A stretch of 64,000 bases of DNA from Weissella thailandensis (GTDB lineage Bacteria > Bacillota > Bacilli > Lactobacillales > Lactobacillaceae), in the NCBI RefSeq assembly GCF_005405465.1, contig NZ_BJEC01000005.1:1-64000 (forward strand), in the 5' to 3' direction. Position 1 is the first letter of the stretch, and each line of letters opens with the position of its first letter. The notes under the pieces are model-generated. The model was given only the letters and a program-made list of their open reading frames with translations. It had not been told where the DNA came from and did no database searches. Shown piece by piece: positions 61,533 to 64,000 of the stretch. A program made the translations under genes and the position numbers.

Positions 61533-62426
61533 ATGAGCAAAAAAGAATTAATTATTGTCACTGGTATGAGTGGCACTGGTAAAACGGTTGCCATTCAGGC
61601 ATTTGAAGACCTTGGGTATTTCACAGTGCAGAATTTACCACCTGCCATGTTACCTAAGTTTTGGCAAATGATTTCAGATGAAGACACGATTCAACGTGCA
61701 GCGGTTATGATTGATCTACGTTCACAAAGCTTTTTTGAGGACTTGGATCATGAAGTGCGCCGATTAAGAAAAAATAGTTATGATAAGTACGATATGAAGA
61801 TTGTCTACATTGATGCTTCTGATGGTGAACTAGTCGCTCGTTATAAAGAAACACGCCGTTCACATCCTTTAGCTGGTGAAGGTGGTACTTTATATGGTAT
61901 TCAATTAGAAAGAGAACAACTAGCCGGCATTCGTGACTTAGCAAGTGAAATTATCCATACGGATGATTATGCACCAAGACAATTGCGAAATTATATTCAA
62001 GCACATTTTGGTTCGGAAAAAGACCAAGCGGGTACGTTTGCGATTCAAGTAATGAGTTTTGGTTTTAAGTACGGTATTGCGGTGGATGCTGATTTGGTAT
62101 TCGATGTTCGTTTCTTACCTAACCCATATTACAAGGAAGATTTACGCCAACTAACCGGGCTGGATGAATCTGTGGCTAACTATGTTTGGCAAACAGATGA
62201 TGCAAATGAGTTCTATCAACGGGTTAGTGAGCAAATTAAATGGTTATTACCAAAGTATAAAGCTGAGGGCAAAAGTACCTTGACGATTGCTTTTGGTTGT
62301 ACAGGTGGTCAACATCGTTCGGTTGCGTTTGCCCATCGTTTACATAATGACTTATCCGAAGACTGGGTGGTCAATGAGAGTCATCGTGATATTGAACGCC
62401 GAAAGGAGAGCACTAATCGGTCATGA
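61533..62426 (+). CDS. rapZ: RNase adapter protein RapZ / nucleotide-binding protein YvcJ
   Basis: A 297-residue P-loop protein. Walker A GMSGTGKT is at residues 11-18, and ESHRDIERRKE ends it. The C-terminal half has the conserved FGCTGGQHRSV motif. In E. coli it guides RNase E to a small RNA; in Firmicutes (YvcJ) it is a nucleotide-binding protein linked to competence and cell-envelope control (known). It is the first gene of the rapZ-yvcK-whiA cluster and overlaps yvcK by 4 bases. GAGGAGGG precedes the ATG. Confidence 0.95.
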   Translation: MSKKELIIVTGMSGTGKTVAIQAFEDLGYFTVQNLPPAMLPKFWQMISDEDTIQRAAVMIDLRSQSFFEDLDHEVRRLRKNSYDKYDMKIVYIDASDGELVARYKETRRSHPLAGEGGTLYGIQLEREQLAGIRDLASEIIHTDDYAPRQLRNYIQAHFGSEKDQAGTFAIQVMSFGFKYGIAVDADLVFDVRFLPNPYYKEDLRQLTGLDESVANYVWQTDDANEFYQRVSEQIKWLLPKYKAEGKSTLTIAFGCTGGQHRSVAFAHRLHNDLSEDWVVNESHRDIERRKESTNRS

Positions 62427-63418
62427 CAGAAAAATATACAGTTAAGCGTGTACCGAAAATAGTTGTGATTGGTGGTGGCTCTGGTCAACCCGTCGTGTTA
62501 AATGGCTTAAAAAAATATGAAAACGATTTAACAGCAATTATTACGGTCGCTGATGATGGGGGTTCTTCGGGAACACTACGCCATTATCTAAAAATGGTAC
62601 CACCTGGAGATATTCGTAATGTGGTGGCAACATTATCGGAGTTACCAACTAGTTTGTTGGATATTTTCCAGTATCGTTTTAAACCCGAAGATGATATGCT
62701 TGCCCATCATTCTTTAGGAAATTTGATTATTGCGGCAATGGCAGAAAAAGAACATGATATTTTTGATGGGATACAACTACTAACAAAAATTATGCAAGTT
62801 CGTGGCCATGTGTATCCGGTGGCAAATGAACCACTGGTATTGCATGCAAGTTTCTCGGATGGGACAGAATTAGAGGGCGAAGCTGAGATCACGGCTGCTC
62901 ATAAAGCTATTGATCATATCTGGGTCACTGCGCAAGAACAACCGGCTACGCATGTTGTGCAGTCACCTAGCCAAGTTATCAACGCCATTTTAGAAGCAGA
63001 TGTGGTTGTGCTTGGTCCAGGTAGCTTGTTTACGAGTGTTCTACCTAATTTAATGGTGCCCAATGTAGCAGAGGCATTACGTTCAACCCGTGCTAAGGTC
63101 GTGTATATTGCTAATATCATGACCCAAAAAGGGGAAACAGACAATTTTACGGATGCAGATCATGTGAATGCAATCAATAAGCATGTTGGTGAGCGAATCG
63201 TAGATGCTGTGATTATGAACACTGGTAAGGTGCCTGACGATTATATTGATTGGCAACGTTGGAATGAAATTTCATATCAAGTACATTCAGATCCAGAGTC
63301 TGTGCAAGAATTAGGAGCTGAACCGGTTTTGGGCGACCTATTAGCTTTACGAGATGAAGGTGCGTTCCATGATGGGGATGCCGTCGCACAACTAATTATG
63401 CAATTGGCGACAAATTAA
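62423..63418 (+). CDS. yvcK: Gluconeogenesis factor YvcK / CofD-like protein
   Basis: A 331-residue protein that binds UDP-sugars and is needed for growth on gluconeogenic carbon sources and for PBP localisation in Bacillus (known). The opening KIVVIGGGSGQPVVLNGLK, the block ITVADDGGSSGTLRHYLKM and DVVVLGPGSLFTSVLPNL match the CofD/YvcK fold. It overlaps rapZ by 4 bases (ATGA). Together with rapZ and whiA it forms the conserved Firmicutes cluster. Confidence 0.95.
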   Translation: MTEKYTVKRVPKIVVIGGGSGQPVVLNGLKKYENDLTAIITVADDGGSSGTLRHYLKMVPPGDIRNVVATLSELPTSLLDIFQYRFKPEDDMLAHHSLGNLIIAAMAEKEHDIFDGIQLLTKIMQVRGHVYPVANEPLVLHASFSDGTELEGEAEITAAHKAIDHIWVTAQEQPATHVVQSPSQVINAILEADVVVLGPGSLFTSVLPNLMVPNVAEALRSTRAKVVYIANIMTQKGETDNFTDADHVNAINKHVGERIVDAVIMNTGKVPDDYIDWQRWNEISYQVHSDPESVQELGAEPVLGDLLALRDEGAFHDGDAVAQLIMQLATN

Positions 63419-63448
63419 TTGAAATAAATATAGTGGGAGGTGGCACTA

Positions 63449-64000
63449 ATGTCATTTGCGAGTGATGTTAAAAAAGAATTAACCACCTTAGAAATTATTA
63501 ATCCAGATAATGCGAAGGCTGAATTATCTGCTTTGTTACGAATGAATGGCTCATTGGGATTGAAAAATCAGCATTTCACCCTTAATGTGCAAACCGAAAA
63601 TGCGGCAACGGCACGACGGATTTTGGGGTTATTGCAAAAATTCTATCGTTTGCCATCAGAAATTTCTGTTCGTCGTCAAATGAAATTGAAGAAAAATAAT
63701 TTGTATGTCGTTCGTATTACGAAAGGTGTTAACGAATTACTTGATGATTTGCATATCTTTGAAGGATTCGAATTACTACCGACTGTTCCTGATGAGTGGC
63801 TAGAGCCAGAAGGCAAAGCACGTTCTTATTTACGTGGGGCTTTTTTGGCTGCTGGTTCGGTGAATAATCCGGAAACTAGTCGTTATCATTTAGAGATATA
63901 TTCCTTATATGAAGAACAAGCTACGCAATTATCAAATCTAATGAACCGATTTGATTTGAATGCTAAAGTGGTTGAACGCCGTTCAGGATTCATCGTGTAC
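63449..64000 (+). CDS. whiA: DNA-binding protein WhiA (partial, runs off the window)
   Basis: The first 184 residues of a WhiA homologue, a LAGLIDADG-like/helix-turn-helix protein that controls cell division in Gram-positives. It starts [16 protein letters not shown], continues with the conserved [30 protein letters not shown], and is cut by the end of the window. The ATG at 63449 has a GGGAGG site and follows yvcK by 30 bases. The C-terminal HTH_WhiA part is not included. Confidence 0.95.
   Translation, partial: MSFASDVKKELTTLEIINPDNAKAELSALLRMNGSLGLKNQHFTLNVQTENAATARRILGLLQKFYRLPSEISVRRQMKLKKNNLYVVRITKGVNELLDDLHIFEGFELLPTVPDEWLEPEGKARSYLRGAFLAAGSVNNPETSRYHLEIYSLYEEQATQLSNLMNRFDLNAKVVERRSGFIVY

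Overview
The window reads as a chromosomal segment of a low-GC Gram-positive lactic acid bacterium, most likely Weissella or a close relative in the Leuconostocaceae. The evidence is the gene content and the absence of any phage or plasmid backbone: truA-rplM-rpsI behind an ECF transporter, rapZ-yvcK-whiA, T-box leaders, catabolite (cre-like) sites and a xylose isomerase/xylulokinase locus. The genus is an inference; no rRNA is present. No tRNA, rRNA, CRISPR or complete insertion sequence was found.

Layout. 0.3-2.9 kb: manganese/zinc-type ABC uptake operon. 3.1-4.8 kb: type II NADH dehydrogenase with a membrane tail. 5.0-5.6 kb: SPOUT methyltransferase (minus). 6.0-10.3 kb: ecfA1-ecfA2-ecfT-truA, then an L13-leader-controlled rplM-rpsI. 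10.4-13.5 kb: an AT-rich two-gene insert with a defence-like look, an XRE/GIY-YIG/P-loop fusion followed by a PUA/SRA-like + HNH nuclease. 13.7-18.3 kb: carbohydrate cluster (large putative glycosidase, AraC regulator, GPH symporter). 18.4-22.2 kb: a secreted protein, a T-box-controlled M20 peptidase and an MHS-type transporter. 22.4-29.8 kb: nucleoside uptake and cleavage, class III Fic AMPylase, SorC/DeoR-type regulator, PEP synthase and nucleoside deoxyribosyltransferase. 30-33.6 kb: PstS, OsmC, a sigma-like/ComK-like competence-type pair, and Ogt. 34-37 kb: reductase, SMR exporter behind an attenuator-like terminator, GntR regulator, PASTA protein. 37.3-44.6 kb: iron alcohol dehydrogenase and the xylose locus. 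44.6-49.5 kb (minus): trpDCFBA under a UGG T-box, without trpE or trpG. 49.7-51.8 kb: galactitol-type PTS A-C-B. 51.9-58.1 kb: cupin, alpha-glucosidase, UDG-like protein, reductase, HerA-like ATPase. 58.3-64 kb: uvrA, a 39-residue basic protein, rapZ, yvcK and partial whiA.

The most unusual structure is a family of about 120-135 bp compound hairpins (near 4.9, 5.8, 33.6-34.0 and 54.9-55.3 kb, plus right-half remnants). Their ends, bulge and apical loop are conserved, while three successive stems differ in sequence between copies yet stay complementary. This is covariation, seen directly in the sequence, in an element I cannot name.

A second theme is damage, mostly at the extreme 5' ends of otherwise intact genes: TGA where Trp is expected (18.4 and 35.2 kb), ATA where trpF should start, and homopolymer frameshifts in the nucleoside transporter, PEP synthase and PTS EIIA. 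These are either true strain-specific lesions or base-calling errors; raw reads would decide.

Read together, the genes describe a heterofermentative, plant-associated lifestyle (xylose, alpha-glucosides, nucleosides, a PTS polyol or sugar) with CcpA-type control, partial tryptophan biosynthesis and possible natural competence. This synthesis is inference.
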